Shown piece by piece: positions 1-9,018 of a stretch of 64,000 bases of DNA. Each line of letters begins with the position of its first letter. Position 1 is the stretch's first letter. The position numbers and the translations under genes are program-made. The notes beneath the pieces were generated by a model. The model saw only the letters and a list, made by a program, of their open reading frames with translations. It had not been told where the DNA came from and did not search any database. Origin of the DNA: Alteraurantiacibacter aquimixticola (GTDB lineage Bacteria > Pseudomonadota > Alphaproteobacteria > Sphingomonadales > Sphingomonadaceae); assembly GCF_004965515.1 (NCBI RefSeq), contig NZ_SSHH01000001.1:1057280-1121279 (forward strand), in the 5' to 3' direction.

Positions 1-162
1 GCGCACATCCATGCCTTCGCCGCTTTCGAGCCGCGCGGGGCCGAACTGGTCGATGAAGACGAAGGGGCCGACCATGCGGCAATCGCGGCTGGGCACCGCG
101 CGACGGACGGAAAAGCCGCCCAGATCATGCGTGGTGGGGGAAACAGTCTGCATGATGGCCAT
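1..162 (-). CDS. Pirin family protein (N-terminal part, runs off the window)
   Basis: The 54 visible codons read [20 protein letters not shown] and continue through [11 protein letters not shown], the conserved start of the pirin cupin domain. Pirins are metal-binding cupins; some bacterial members have quercetinase activity and others act as redox-linked regulators, so the function here cannot be fixed. The start at 162 is chosen because AGGAG lies 8-9 nt upstream (complement of 171-175). It follows the GST gene on the same strand after only 11 nt, so the two are probably co-transcribed. The C-terminal part is outside the window. Confidence 0.9.
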   Translation of the reverse strand, partial: MAIMQTVSPTTHDLGGFSVRRAVPSRDCRMVGPFVFIDQFGPARLESGEGMDVR

Positions 163-173
163 GGCGCGCGCTC

Positions 174-881
174 CTATGCCTGGTCCAGCTCCTCATAGTG
201 CCGGAATATGCCGTTTTCATTGAATTCCAGCCGCCGCTCGGATGCGAGATAGGCGGCCACACCCTCGATATCGGGTATTGTGCCTTGCAACGCCTCAAGG
301 TTCGGAAAGCTCCCCTGAAGATGGGCCATCAAATTGGGGAAGGCGTAATCGAGGCCCTCCAACAGCTGGAACAGGCTGGTGTCGACATGGCTCCACTGCT
401 CGCCCAGCATGAAGGGGCCGCCATTGCCGGCCAGCGCATTGTCGAAATGAATGAGGTATTTGGGCAGGCGGTTCTCGCGGAAGTCATGCGCCTTTTCGAA
501 GGCGGCATCCATCTGGTCGGCATAATACAGGCCGGGCGCGATCGGGTGGTGGGTGGCGTGTACCTCCTCCACCAGATCGGAGATATCCATCTGCAGCTGC
601 ATCAGCTTCAAATCGGTGGCGAGATCGCCCGAGCCGAGCCCTTCGCGGTCCGACAGGTAGAGCAGGATCAGCGCTGTCTGGCCGATCACCACATCGCCAT
701 CGATGAGATAGGGCGGGGCAAAGGGGCGCATGCCTTGCCGCGCGTGCAGGTCCTCCACCAGCGCATCGGCACCCTGTTCACGCGCGACATCATCGTAATC
801 GAGCTCGGCCGCTTCCAGGAACAGACGCACGAATTCGCCGCGGCCCGGAATCTCGGGCCAGTACCAGAGCTGGTAGCTCAC
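174..881 (-). CDS. Glutathione S-transferase family protein
   Basis: This 235-residue protein begins [20 protein letters not shown], a thioredoxin-fold N-terminus in which Tyr/Trp near residue 7 and the GRGE turn match the Mu/Alpha/Sigma-type GST glutathione site. A helical C-terminal domain follows. Such enzymes conjugate or reduce electrophiles with glutathione in the cytoplasm. Its ATG overlaps the TGA of the upstream bolA gene (ATGA, 878-881), so the two are translationally coupled. Pirin follows 11 nt downstream. The substrate cannot be inferred. It is the first of four GST-fold genes within 4.7 kb. Confidence 0.92.
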   Translation of the reverse strand: MSYQLWYWPEIPGRGEFVRLFLEAAELDYDDVAREQGADALVEDLHARQGMRPFAPPYLIDGDVVIGQTALILLYLSDREGLGSGDLATDLKLMQLQMDISDLVEEVHATHHPIAPGLYYADQMDAAFEKAHDFRENRLPKYLIHFDNALAGNGGPFMLGEQWSHVDTSLFQLLEGLDYAFPNLMAHLQGSFPNLEALQGTIPDIEGVAAYLASERRLEFNENGIFRHYEELDQA

Positions 882-1132
882 CCGAGCTCTCCCGGCACGC
901 CGGCCTTGATGGCGAGCGCATGGACGCGGTCGCCCGGAATGTCGCCCAGCGCCTTGTTGACCATGCGCTGGCGATTGACGCGGTTCTGGCCTTCGAAAGC
1001 GGTGCTTTCGATCACGACGGTGAAATGCGATTCTCCGCTGCCATCGTCGCCCGCATGGCCGTGATGCATGGCGCTGTCATTGATCACCTCCAACCGGGTC
1101 GGCGCGAAGGCCTTGGTCAGCAGCTGTTCCAT
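878..1132 (-). CDS. bolA: BolA family protein
   Basis: This 84-residue protein contains APTRLEVINDSAMHHGHAG, SHFTVVIES, F-G-R-QRMVN and a C-terminal HALAIKA stretch, the standard class II KH-like BolA fold with the conserved invariant His. BolA proteins bind monothiol glutaredoxins through a shared 2Fe-2S cluster and take part in iron-sulfur trafficking and stress responses. The ATG at 1132 is the only in-frame canonical start near the fold; the upstream Shine-Dalgarno is weak (AGTTGAA). It overlaps the downstream GST start by 4 nt. The next gene on the left strand side is divergent. Confidence 0.93.
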   Translation of the reverse strand: MEQLLTKAFAPTRLEVINDSAMHHGHAGDDGSGESHFTVVIESTAFEGQNRVNRQRMVNKALGDIPGDRVHALAIKAGVPGELG

Positions 1133-1220
1133 TTCAACTTGTACGGGTCCGGCCAAAATTCTTCTCCGATCGGCGCTTCGGGGGTTTTCATCTGGGCCCC
1201 CATACCCCAGTTTCAAGCGA

Positions 1221-1811
1221 ATGCGCTCAAGCAAATTCCACGGACGATACGAGCATGGAGGCCGGACCTGCGAGGCGCCCCAATGCGACGGTGCGGGTGA
1301 ATTCCGCGCGCCTGGTAATCGCGGCCACGGCTTTGACGGGCCGGGCGAATGGCGCTGGTTCTGCCTCGACCATATTCGCGAATTCAACGCCGGATACGAC
1401 TTCTTCGACGGTATGAATGCGGATGAGATCCACTCCGCCCAGTCGCCGACTTCCGGCTGGCAGACAGAGACCCGGGCCTTTCGTCCCACCGCGGGCGTGG
1501 ACGGCTTGCCGCGCTGGGCCGATTTCCACGATCCGCTCGATGCCATCGGTGCGCGGGCGGAAGGGATCAGGCAGCAGGCCAAGGGCCGCCAGCACGAGCA
1601 GTTCAGCCGCTTCACCCCGATGGAGCGCGAGGCGCTGAACGTGATGGGGCTGACCCCGAAGGACGATCGCGCAAGGCTGCGCCGCCGCTATTCGGAACTG
1701 GTGCGCCGCTATCACCCGGACCGCAATGGCGGGGACCGGCGGCATGAGGGGCGCCTGCAGAAAGTCGTCGAGGCCTACCAGCTGCTGCGCAAGGCGGACG
1801 CTTTCGCCTGA
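1221..1811 (+). CDS. J-domain (DnaJ-like) protein with C-terminal J domain
   Basis: The 196-residue protein has a C-terminal J domain from about residue 130. It reads MGLTPKDDRARLRRRYSELV and then the diagnostic HPD tripeptide in YHPDRNGGD, followed by a helix ending YQLLRKA. The first half holds a Cys/His region (C-x4-C, then CLDHIREFN) that may bind metal; I do not recognise it as a named domain. J proteins stimulate Hsp70 ATPase. The start at 1221 (MRSSKFHGR) gives the length usual for this sphingomonad type; the ORF extends further upstream into the region divergent to bolA. It converges tail to tail with the next gene, with no gap. Confidence 0.85.
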   Translation: MRSSKFHGRYEHGGRTCEAPQCDGAGEFRAPGNRGHGFDGPGEWRWFCLDHIREFNAGYDFFDGMNADEIHSAQSPTSGWQTETRAFRPTAGVDGLPRWADFHDPLDAIGARAEGIRQQAKGRQHEQFSRFTPMEREALNVMGLTPKDDRARLRRRYSELVRRYHPDRNGGDRRHEGRLQKVVEAYQLLRKADAFA

Positions 1812-2672
1812 CTAGCTGCGCTGCTGGCGGAAGGCCCAGCGCAGGGTCCCGCCCAGCGCATTGGTTGCCAGCCTTGCAGGCAGGGCGGCGAGGCCCGGCG
1901 GTTCTATCCCCAGCATGGTGCGGGCGAAGGGCGGCAACAGGGAGATCGCGGCATTGGCGAGCGCGGGCTGGATCGCGCCCACTGCTCCTCCGCTATTCCC
2001 TTTCAGGATGAGCTGCGCCACCTCGCGTGCCTCGGAGCCGGTGCGAAGATTACCGCGCATCTGCCTGAAAAGGCTTTCGGCATCGGCGACGGTCTCGGGC
2101 ACGGGATCGCATCCCAGCTTGCGGGCGATGAGGGCGAACTGGCGATAATATTCATCCTGCTCGGCAGGCGGCATGTCGGGCCGGACATGGGCGAGATAGG
2201 CGGCAAGGAACATGCGCGCCTCGGTCAGATGCACCCAGGCGAGCGTGGCCGGATCCTGCGCGGAATAGGGCGTGCCGTCGGGCAGCGTGCCGCTGACCTT
2301 GGCGTGGATTGCATTGACGCGCGCGATGGCGGCCTCCGCATCCTCGCGGTCGCCATAGGTAGTGACGGCAATGAAGCGCGCGGTGCGGCGCAGGCGGCCA
2401 TGCATGTCGGTACGGAAATTCGAATGGTCGAGCACGCCGCGCAAGGCATGCGGGTGGAGCATCTGCAAGAGCAGCGCGGCCATCCCGCCCACCATCATGC
2501 TAACGACATCGGCATGGACCATGCGGATCGGCGTGTCCCGCTCGAACAAGGCGTTGTCGGAGATCGGCACCGGCTGTTCGCCATTGGCGCGATCGTTGAA
2601 GATGCCGCGCACACCCTCCACCAGCTTGAGCCGGGCGAATTCAACCGGATCGGGGAAGGGGCGCCGTGCCAT
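1812..2672 (-). CDS. Oxygenase MpaB / rubber-oxygenase-like (DUF2236) family protein
   Basis: This 286-residue protein contains the family signatures GGMAALLLQMLHPHALRGV, HGRLRRTARF, YGD and a later WVHLTEARMFLAAY. The family includes fungal MpaB' and latex-clearing Lcp-like haem b oxygenases, in which the His of the LHPHA segment is a candidate haem ligand. The substrate is unknown, and many bacterial members have not been characterised. There is no obvious signal peptide, so a cytosolic location is inferred. It lies immediately tail to tail with the J-domain gene and upstream of three GST genes on the same strand, separated from the first by 53 nt. Confidence 0.85.
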   Translation of the reverse strand: MARRPFPDPVEFARLKLVEGVRGIFNDRANGEQPVPISDNALFERDTPIRMVHADVVSMMVGGMAALLLQMLHPHALRGVLDHSNFRTDMHGRLRRTARFIAVTTYGDREDAEAAIARVNAIHAKVSGTLPDGTPYSAQDPATLAWVHLTEARMFLAAYLAHVRPDMPPAEQDEYYRQFALIARKLGCDPVPETVADAESLFRQMRGNLRTGSEAREVAQLILKGNSGGAVGAIQPALANAAISLLPPFARTMLGIEPPGLAALPARLATNALGGTLRWAFRQQRS

Positions 2673-2725
2673 TTCCGCAATGTGGCGCAGGTCGCGCGTG
2701 ATTGCGAGTTCGATTGCGCTGGGGG

Positions 2726-3331
2726 TCAGCCGCCTATCGCGCCCAGTGTCGCCTTATAGGCATCGCGGCCTTGCAGCCTCGACTGGTAGGCGCGGAAGGA
2801 GGGGCGGTCGGTCAGGGTGCCGAAATTGAGCCCCCAGTCGACCTGGCTGCCGACATAGACATCGGCCATGGTGAAGCGGTCCCCGCACACGAAATCATGG
2901 GCTGTCAGCCACTTGTCGAGCGTATCGACCACGCGGTCGTAATTGCCGAAGCCGACAGTCATCTCCTGCTTCTCATCCTTCGGTTCCCACCCCATGGCCT
3001 TGTTGGTCACGGCGGTTTCCACGGGACCGGCGGCGAAGAACAGCCAGCGGAAATAGTCGGCCTTTTCCTCTTCGCGCGGGAGCAGGTCGGGCGCTTCCAT
3101 CTCACCCAGATAGTGGCAGATCGCGGCGCATTCGGTCACCACCCGCTCACCCGATGCGGTGTGATGGATGATCGTGGGTACCTTGCCCATCGGGTTCACC
3201 TCCAGCAGCGCGGCGGGCTTGTCCTCCCATGTCACCAGGGAGAGTTCCGGCTCCACGCCGACTTCGGCAAAGGCCCATTGCGCGATCAGCGCGCGGCTCA
3301 TCGGATTGAAGAAAAGGGTATAGTCGGCCAT
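2726..3331 (-). CDS. Glutathione S-transferase family protein
   Basis: This 201-residue protein starts MADYTLFFNPMSRALIAQWA, a thioredoxin-fold beta-alpha start with Ser at the catalytic position. It continues with NPMGKVPTIIHH (cis-Pro glutathione site) and TECAAICHYLGE (the Glu/Ser-binding turn), then an alpha-helical domain. The start at 3331 is supported by AGGAG about 8 nt upstream; a longer in-frame start exists but lacks a ribosome site. Such proteins conjugate glutathione or reduce substrates. The product of the next gene upstream is another GST, so this is part of a GST cluster. Confidence 0.92.
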   Translation of the reverse strand: MADYTLFFNPMSRALIAQWAFAEVGVEPELSLVTWEDKPAALLEVNPMGKVPTIIHHTASGERVVTECAAICHYLGEMEAPDLLPREEEKADYFRWLFFAAGPVETAVTNKAMGWEPKDEKQEMTVGFGNYDRVVDTLDKWLTAHDFVCGDRFTMADVYVGSQVDWGLNFGTLTDRPSFRAYQSRLQGRDAYKATLGAIGG

Positions 3332-3382
3332 CGCGAATCTCCTGCTGGAAGGTGAGAACAATACGCGAACAAAAAACTGCGG

Positions 3383-4057
3383 TCAAACGTGGCCGTGCGG
3401 TGGCTCTCCGGTCAAATCGTCGAGCTGGGCCTGCAGGGCGCGGGCGAAGGCGGGGCGGGCCAGCGCGCGGGCGCGATAGGCGAGGAGGTTGGAGCAATCA
3501 TTGATCAGCTGCCCGCCGAAGCTGCGCAGGACAAAGGCCATCATGATATCGGCGACGCTGAACTGGCCCGCCAGCCATTCCTTGTCGCCCAGCGCTGCGG
3601 AAAGCTGTTCCAGCCGCCGCTCCGCCTGCTGCATCATCGAGGCGACTGCCGGGGCGCACCAGTCCTTGTCACCATTGAACAGCGGCATCAGCGTGATCGG
3701 GCGCAGCACCGGTTCCACCGAGCTGAGCGTAGCGAAAAGCCAGCTCATCGCCTGCATCTTCACGGCAGGGTCGGTGGGCAGGAGGCGCGCGTCCTTCTCG
3801 CCCAGATAGTGGAGGATCGCGCCGCTTTCGAACATCTCGCCCGTCGCGTCGCGCAGGGCGGGGACCTGGTCGAAGGGTTGCCAGTGCAGGTAATCCGCCG
3901 GACGCGGCGCCCCGGCATGGATCAGGTGGACGCGATAGGGAATCTCCGCCTCTTCCAGCGCCCAGCGCGCCACCAGGTCGCGCACCTGACCGCGTGCGAA
4001 ATCGGGCACCCATTCAAAGGCGCTGATGGTGATTGCTGCGTCGTCTGCCTGTGCCAT
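3383..4057 (-). CDS. Glutathione S-transferase family protein
   Basis: The 224-residue protein shows the GST pattern: an N-terminal segment ending WALEEAEIPYRVHLI, then PFDQVPALRD (cis-Pro loop), ESGAILHYLGEKD (glutathione gamma-Glu binding turn) and a helical domain with QFSVADIMMAFVL, which contains the conserved N-capping Asp. It resembles Ure2p/YghU-like or Theta-like family members. Substrate unknown. It sits 51 nt upstream of another GST gene on the same strand and 91 nt downstream of a third, so the three may be transcribed together. Confidence 0.92.
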   Translation of the reverse strand: MAQADDAAITISAFEWVPDFARGQVRDLVARWALEEAEIPYRVHLIHAGAPRPADYLHWQPFDQVPALRDATGEMFESGAILHYLGEKDARLLPTDPAVKMQAMSWLFATLSSVEPVLRPITLMPLFNGDKDWCAPAVASMMQQAERRLEQLSAALGDKEWLAGQFSVADIMMAFVLRSFGGQLINDCSNLLAYRARALARPAFARALQAQLDDLTGEPPHGHV

Positions 4058-4148
4058 GGCGCATTCCCCTTGCGGTGGCGATTCGCCCCATTTATCTCAT
4101 CATAACCACTCAAATCGCTGGTTGTGCAGGGATTTGCGCGTAGAGACG

Positions 4149-4811
4149 CTATTCCGACCGGTGGTGACGGCTGACGATGGCCTCCTTGAACATGGCCACC
4201 TCTTTCTCGGTCACCTCGATCCAGGCGGGTCGCTGAAAGACGCGTTCCAACCAGGCAAAGGTTCTGGGGCGCGAGGTGATAAAGGTAATATCAAGGCCAT
4301 AAGTCATGGTCTTGATGCAACTCGCCACCGCGATATCGGCCAGCGAATAATCGCTCACCAGCCAGCCTTGCTCCGGCACCTGCTCCTCCAGCCAGTCGAG
4401 CGCCGGTGTCACCGCCGTCTCCGCCTCCGCTGCAGCATCCTCGTTCTTCGCCAGGCCGAGCAGCGAGGGGCCGATGGTACGGTTGAAGGCGATGGCCCGC
4501 GCCGAATTGGACAGGATCGTATCGGCGAACTCGTCCATCCACATGGCCCGTCCGCGCGCCTGCGGTTCCTCCGGCAGTAGCGGCGGGTCGGGATATTTGG
4601 CGTCGAGGTAGAAGGCGATCGCGGTCGAATCGGGCAGGGTGAAATCCCCGTCCTGCATCGCCGGCATCATGCGGAAGGGGCTGGCGGCTAGGAATTCGGG
4701 CGTCGGCTTGTGCGGCGTCGCCTCCACCAGCTCTGCCTCGACCCCCTTTTCCGCCGCGATCACCAGCACCTTGCGGACATAGGGGCTGGTGGGAAATCCG
4801 AATATTTGCAT
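4149..4811 (-). CDS. Glutathione S-transferase family protein
   Basis: This 220-residue protein begins [20 protein letters not shown], a Zeta/Theta-like N-terminus with Ser/Pro after TS at the catalytic loop. It continues with [11 protein letters not shown] (cis-Pro region) and [14 protein letters not shown], then a helical domain with [13 protein letters not shown]. The ATG at 4811 is preceded by GGGAG at a suitable distance, so the longer in-frame start is not favoured. It is the first gene of the minus-strand GST run and is divergent from cobS, 68 nt away. Substrate unknown. Confidence 0.92.
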   Translation of the reverse strand: MQIFGFPTSPYVRKVLVIAAEKGVEAELVEATPHKPTPEFLAASPFRMMPAMQDGDFTLPDSTAIAFYLDAKYPDPPLLPEEPQARGRAMWMDEFADTILSNSARAIAFNRTIGPSLLGLAKNEDAAAEAETAVTPALDWLEEQVPEQGWLVSDYSLADIAVASCIKTMTYGLDITFITSRPRTFAWLERVFQRPAWIEVTEKEVAMFKEAIVSRHHRSE

Positions 4812-4879
4812 GGCCTTTCTCCCGATGCGCCACATGCTTGTTGCAGCCATGGCCACCCGCGTCTAGGCAACGCGGCGAG

Positions 4880-5863
4880 ATGAACGAGATGACCAGCAAC
4901 ACCGACACCTCCGACACGCTGATGGCGGAGCCCGATACCGAAGTGGATGCGCGCGAGACTTTCGGCGTCGATATCGACCTGAAGGTGCCGGCCTTTTCGA
5001 AGGCGGATGAGCGTGTGCCCGACCTCGATCCCGACTATGTCTTCGATCCGGAGACGACGCTGGCGATCCTGGCGGGCTTCACGCACAATCGGCGCGTGAT
5101 GGTGCAGGGCTATCACGGCACCGGCAAGTCCACGCATATCGAACAGGTGGCGGCGCGCCTCAAATGGCCCTGCGTGCGCATCAATCTCGACGCGCATATC
5201 AGCCGTATCGACCTGATCGGCCGCGACGCCATCGTGCTGCGCGACGGCTTGCAGGTCACCGAATTCCGCGAAGGCATCCTGCCCTGGGCACTGCAGCACC
5301 CGGTGGCGCTGGTCTTCGACGAATATGACGCTGGCCGCCCGGACGTGATGTTCGTGATCCAGCGCGTGCTGGAACAGGCGGGCAAGCTGACGCTGCTGGA
5401 CCAGAACAAGGTGATCCGCCCGAACCCGTGGTTCCGCCTTTTCGCCACCGCCAATACGGTTGGCCTCGGCGATACGAGCGGCCTCTATCACGGTGCCCAG
5501 GCGATCAACCAGGCGCAGATGGACCGCTGGAACATCGTCACCACGCTGAACTATTTGCCCGAGGAAACCGAGCGCGAGATCGTCGGTACCAAGACCAAGC
5601 TCGACAAGAAGCTGGTGGCGGACATGATCCGCGTGGCGGACCTGTCGCGCCAGGGCTTCATCAATGGCGATATCTCCACGGTGATGAGCCCGCGTACGGT
5701 GATCAGCTGGGCCGAGAATACCGAGATCTTCGACGATCCCGGCTTCGCCTTCCGCGTCACCTTCCTCAACAAGTGTGACGAGGCGGAGCGGATGCTGGTG
5801 GCGGAATACTACCAGCGCGTGTTCGGTACCGAATTGCCCGAAAGCGTGGTCGCCAAGGCGTAA
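4880..5863 (+). CDS. cobS: Cobaltochelatase CobS-type AAA+ subunit
   Basis: This protein of about 327 residues contains a Walker A motif ([16 protein letters not shown]), the Walker B-like region [21 protein letters not shown] (sensor 1) and a C-terminal arginine-rich AAA+ lid. CobS with CobT and CobN inserts cobalt into hydrogenobyrinate a,c-diamide in aerobic B12 synthesis. Two close ATGs (4880 and 4889) have similar weak ribosome sites, so the exact start is uncertain. cobT and cobN are not present in this window; the next gene is a peptidase. CobS-like AAA+ proteins can serve other MoxR-type roles, but the length and N-terminal region fit CobS. Confidence 0.88.
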   Translation: MNEMTSNTDTSDTLMAEPDTEVDARETFGVDIDLKVPAFSKADERVPDLDPDYVFDPETTLAILAGFTHNRRVMVQGYHGTGKSTHIEQVAARLKWPCVRINLDAHISRIDLIGRDAIVLRDGLQVTEFREGILPWALQHPVALVFDEYDAGRPDVMFVIQRVLEQAGKLTLLDQNKVIRPNPWFRLFATANTVGLGDTSGLYHGAQAINQAQMDRWNIVTTLNYLPEETEREIVGTKTKLDKKLVADMIRVADLSRQGFINGDISTVMSPRTVISWAENTEIFDDPGFAFRVTFLNKCDEAERMLVAEYYQRVFGTELPESVVAKA

Positions 5864-5959
5864 ACCCGGCGGGAGTCTGCCGTTCGTCGAGTGACTGCTT
5901 GCGCCAGCCGCCTGTGCGGCTAGCACTGTGCTTTCATTTGCAACGGGGACTTTGCATCC

Positions 5960-7573
5960 ATGAACCGCATTTCCGTGGCCGCTTTCGGCACCGCCCTTTC
6001 GCTTCTCCTCGCCACCCCGGCTCTCGCTCACGAGGCTGAAGTCGATGGCGATGCCCTGCAGCGCGACGTCACCGTGCTGTCGCATGACAATATGGAAGGG
6101 CGCGAGGCGGGCACGCGCGGCTATGCGCGGGCGGCGGGCTATGTCGCCGGGCGCATGGCGGCGCTGGGGCTGGAGCCGGCGGGCGATGACGGCACCTATT
6201 TCCAGGCCGTGCCGATGCTGCGCGTGGACCGCGCGGAGGAAGGCAATGCGCTGGCGATCAGCGGCATGGAACCGCTCACCATGTGGGAGGACTTCTACGT
6301 CACCGGCAGCTCGCAGCAGGAAAGCGGCCAGCTGGAGGCGGAGCTGGTCTTCATCGGCTACGGCCTCGACCTGCCGGAACGCGACGATTTCGATGGCGTG
6401 GACCTGGACGGCAAGATCGCCCTGCGCGTCTATGGCGGCCCGGCCAATCTCAACACGGAAGAGGCGGCGCATTACCGCTCCACCCTTGCAGCCCGCGTGG
6501 CGGAGCAGGGTGCTGTCGGCATGCTGCTGGTGTGGACCCCGGCTCTCAGCAATATCTACACATGGGAGCGGTTGACCGGGCAGGCGCGCCATTCCGCGGG
6601 AATGACCTGGCTGAATGGCGACGGCACGCCGCATAGCGATTCACCCGGCCTGCTCGTCTCCGGCATATTGCATCCCGATGTGTCGCGCGCGCTGCTGGAC
6701 GGGCTGGACTTCGACTATGACGACCTCGTCGCCGCCGAAATGACCACCGAGAAGCGTTTTCCCAGCTTCGCCACCGGCCGCAGCGCACGGATCGGTTTTG
6801 CCAGCCACTTCACCCGGATCGATGCACCCAATGTGATCGGCATGCTGCCGGGCAGCGATCCTTCGCTGACGGACGAATATGTCGTGCTCACCGCCCATCT
6901 CGACCACGTCGGCATCCAGCCGACCGAGGAGGAGGGCGATGACGAGATCTACAATGGCGCAATGGACAATGCCGTGGGTGTATCGAGCATGATCGAGGTG
7001 GCGCGCCTGCTGGCCGAACACCCGCCGCGCCGCCCGGTGCTGTTCGTGGCGCTGACGGCGGAGGAGAAGGGGCTGGTCGGCTCCGAATACAATGCCGCCA
7101 ATCCCACCGTTCCGGCCGAGCAGGTGGTGGCCAACGTCAATCTCGACATGCCGATCGCTTCCTATGCCTTCAGCGACGTCGTCGCCTTCGGGGCGGAACG
7201 GTCCAACATGTATCCGCAGGTTGTCGCCGCGGCGGAGGAGTACGGCCTCACCCTCAGCCCCGATCCGCAGCCGGAGCAGGGCTTCTTCACCCGTTCCGAC
7301 CAGTATTCCTATGTCAAGCAGGGCGTGCCTGCCGTCTATCTCGATATCGGTTTCGGCAATGGCGGGGAGGCGGCGCAGGGCGAGTTCCTGTCCACCCACT
7401 ATCACCAGGCAAGCGATGAGGTGGAGCTGGTGGATTTTGCCGCGCTGGAACGATTTACCGGCGCCAATTTCGCCATCGCGCGCAATATCGCCAATATGGA
7501 TGAGCGGCCCGAATGGAATGCGGGCGACTTCTTCGGCGAGACCTTTGCGGCCGGCACGGGCGGAGAGCATTGA
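5960..7573 (+). CDS. Secreted M28-family zinc peptidase
   Basis: The 537-residue protein starts with a signal peptide (MNRISVAAFGTALSLLLATP, cleavage likely after ALA). It carries a PA-type insert domain (about residues 110-260) and then the M28 zinc site: TAHLDHVG (His ligand), GAMDNAVG (bridging Asp), TAEEKGLVG (catalytic Glu and Glu ligand) and NLDMP (Asp ligand), with a late His in STHYH. M28 enzymes are aminopeptidases or carboxypeptidases acting in the periplasm or outside the cell. It follows cobS by 97 nt, and the ribosome site is GGGGA. Its substrate cannot be read from the sequence. Confidence 0.9.
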   Translation: MNRISVAAFGTALSLLLATPALAHEAEVDGDALQRDVTVLSHDNMEGREAGTRGYARAAGYVAGRMAALGLEPAGDDGTYFQAVPMLRVDRAEEGNALAISGMEPLTMWEDFYVTGSSQQESGQLEAELVFIGYGLDLPERDDFDGVDLDGKIALRVYGGPANLNTEEAAHYRSTLAARVAEQGAVGMLLVWTPALSNIYTWERLTGQARHSAGMTWLNGDGTPHSDSPGLLVSGILHPDVSRALLDGLDFDYDDLVAAEMTTEKRFPSFATGRSARIGFASHFTRIDAPNVIGMLPGSDPSLTDEYVVLTAHLDHVGIQPTEEEGDDEIYNGAMDNAVGVSSMIEVARLLAEHPPRRPVLFVALTAEEKGLVGSEYNAANPTVPAEQVVANVNLDMPIASYAFSDVVAFGAERSNMYPQVVAAAEEYGLTLSPDPQPEQGFFTRSDQYSYVKQGVPAVYLDIGFGNGGEAAQGEFLSTHYHQASDEVELVDFAALERFTGANFAIARNIANMDERPEWNAGDFFGETFAAGTGGEH

Positions 7574-7692
7574 GCGCGGCGAATTAATGCGGCATTAGGT
7601 ACGCCTGTCTACCTTGCCTTGGGTGCCGGCGACGCATCGTTGGCACCGCTTCGCATTCCCGCCGTTCCGCCCCGGACCGGCCCAGGAGAACA

Positions 7693-7995
7693 ATGTCCAT
7701 GACGATCTGGCGTGTTTCGGACCTCAAGCAGAAACTGATGGTTGAAGTGCGCGTCAAGTCGGGCGGCACGAACGAGCTGGAAGTCCTCGACATTGGCGAG
7801 GGCGGCTGCATGGTCGATTGCAAGCGCTGGAGTGCCGAACCGGGCGAACGCGCGCTGGTCACGCTGCCGGGCCTGTCTGCCCAGCCGGCTGAAATCGTCT
7901 GGGTGGAGGATGAGCGCGCGGGCCTCGCATTCGAGACCGCTCTGCATGAAGCGGTGCTGGAAAACCTGTGGCAGCGCCTATCCGCGCCTGCCTGA
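7693..7995 (+). CDS. Small PilZ-domain protein
   Basis: This 100-residue protein consists of one PilZ-like beta-barrel: LMVEVRVKSGGTNELEVLDIGEGGCMVDC, then PGERALVTLPG and AEIVWVEDERAGLAFET. PilZ domains bind cyclic di-GMP through an RxxxR motif and a [DN]xSxxG motif. Here the second is DIGEGG and the first is not visible, so dinucleotide binding is doubtful. AGGAG lies just upstream of the ATG at 7693. It is followed tail to tail by the SMP-30-like gene on the other strand. A role in motility or surface regulation would be a guess. Confidence 0.8.
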   Translation: MSMTIWRVSDLKQKLMVEVRVKSGGTNELEVLDIGEGGCMVDCKRWSAEPGERALVTLPGLSAQPAEIVWVEDERAGLAFETALHEAVLENLWQRLSAPA

Positions 7996-8004
7996 TCTCA
8001 CCCT

Positions 8005-8991
8005 TTAGCGAATCCCGCTGCTGAGCATCTCCAGCCGGTAGATCGTCATCGCCACATTGCGAATGCCCTCGGGCGTCGCCCATGCCTCGCCATCGGGTGT
8101 GGAGGCTCCCATCGCGCCGACATAGAGCTGGTCGCGCTCCGGCCCGGCAAAGGCGAGGGTGATCGTGCGGCGCGGGGCGGGGATCACGCCCAGTTCGGTT
8201 CCGTCGAGCGCGAAGACGTAAACGCCCGCATCGCCGGTGACATAGAGCCGCCCCTCGGCATCGACAGCCATGCCATCGCCGCCAAAGCCCTGCGTATCCT
8301 GCGACAGCGTGGCAAAGGTGCGGGAGCTGGAGGCGCTGCCGTCCTCGCCGATATCGAAGGCGATGATTTCGCGCATGTCGGTGACATAGAGCACCGATCC
8401 ATCGGGGTTGGAGACCACGCCATTGGTGAAGGCCTGCGGCTCGTAAACCACGCTGACATGGCCCGCCGCATCGGTGTGATAGAGCGGCCCGTCGGTAAAC
8501 CACGCGCCGCCGCGGCCATCGACATGGAGGTCGTTCAGGCGACCGAGCGGCGTGCCATCGGGCATCTGGCTCGCCACCACGCTGCGTTCGGGTGTCAGCT
8601 GCATCACGCGGCCCGGACGATCGCAGGTGAGCTGCATCAGGCCGGGATCGCTGCAACCGCGCTCCACCGCATAGACATTGCCCGAAGCATCGACCGAGGC
8701 TGCGCCCGCGCCGGTGACATAGGGCAGTTCCACGAAAGCGCGCCCGTCGGGCCACAGCTTCCAGATCGCATTGCTCTGTTCCTGCGCGAAGAGCAGCATC
8801 CCGTCCGCCGTGGTGGTCATGCCGTCCGCCGTCATCGGACCGGTCCACACGGTCTCCCACTCCGCATCGCCAGAGGTGACGCCGGGAATGGCGGGCACGT
8901 CAGTCGCGACTTCGCCCGGCTCAAGCTGCTGCGCGGCAACAGGGGTGGAGGCCAGCATCGTGGCGGCGAGGATTACTGCAAGGCTCTTCAT
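8005..8991 (-). CDS. Secreted SMP-30/gluconolactonase-like beta-propeller protein
   Basis: The 328-residue protein has a signal peptide (MKSLAVILAATMLASTPVAA, cleavage likely before QQ). Repeated propeller blades follow: DGMTTTADGMLLFAQ, GAASVDASGNVYAVE, RLNDLHVDGRGGAWFTD, FTNGVVSNPDGSVLYVTD and GDGMAVDAEGRLYVTG. The RLNDL and NG..SPDG-like positions match the metal-binding Glu/Asn/Asp of SMP-30 lactonases. It is the last gene of a minus-strand run of three exported proteins (this gene, 9019-9813 and 9825-10211). A lactonase or esterase activity is likely from the family; the substrate is unknown. Confidence 0.85.
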   Translation of the reverse strand: MKSLAVILAATMLASTPVAAQQLEPGEVATDVPAIPGVTSGDAEWETVWTGPMTADGMTTTADGMLLFAQEQSNAIWKLWPDGRAFVELPYVTGAGAASVDASGNVYAVERGCSDPGLMQLTCDRPGRVMQLTPERSVVASQMPDGTPLGRLNDLHVDGRGGAWFTDGPLYHTDAAGHVSVVYEPQAFTNGVVSNPDGSVLYVTDMREIIAFDIGEDGSASSSRTFATLSQDTQGFGGDGMAVDAEGRLYVTGDAGVYVFALDGTELGVIPAPRRTITLAFAGPERDQLYVGAMGASTPDGEAWATPEGIRNVAMTIYRLEMLSSGIR

Positions 8992-9018
8992 GGCGTCTCT
9001 TCTCCCCCGAAAGACGGT

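Noticed and set aside
4760-6634. 624-codon minus-strand frame across cobS and the M28 peptidase
   Set aside because: Both genes on the plus strand have family motifs; the frame is their shadow.
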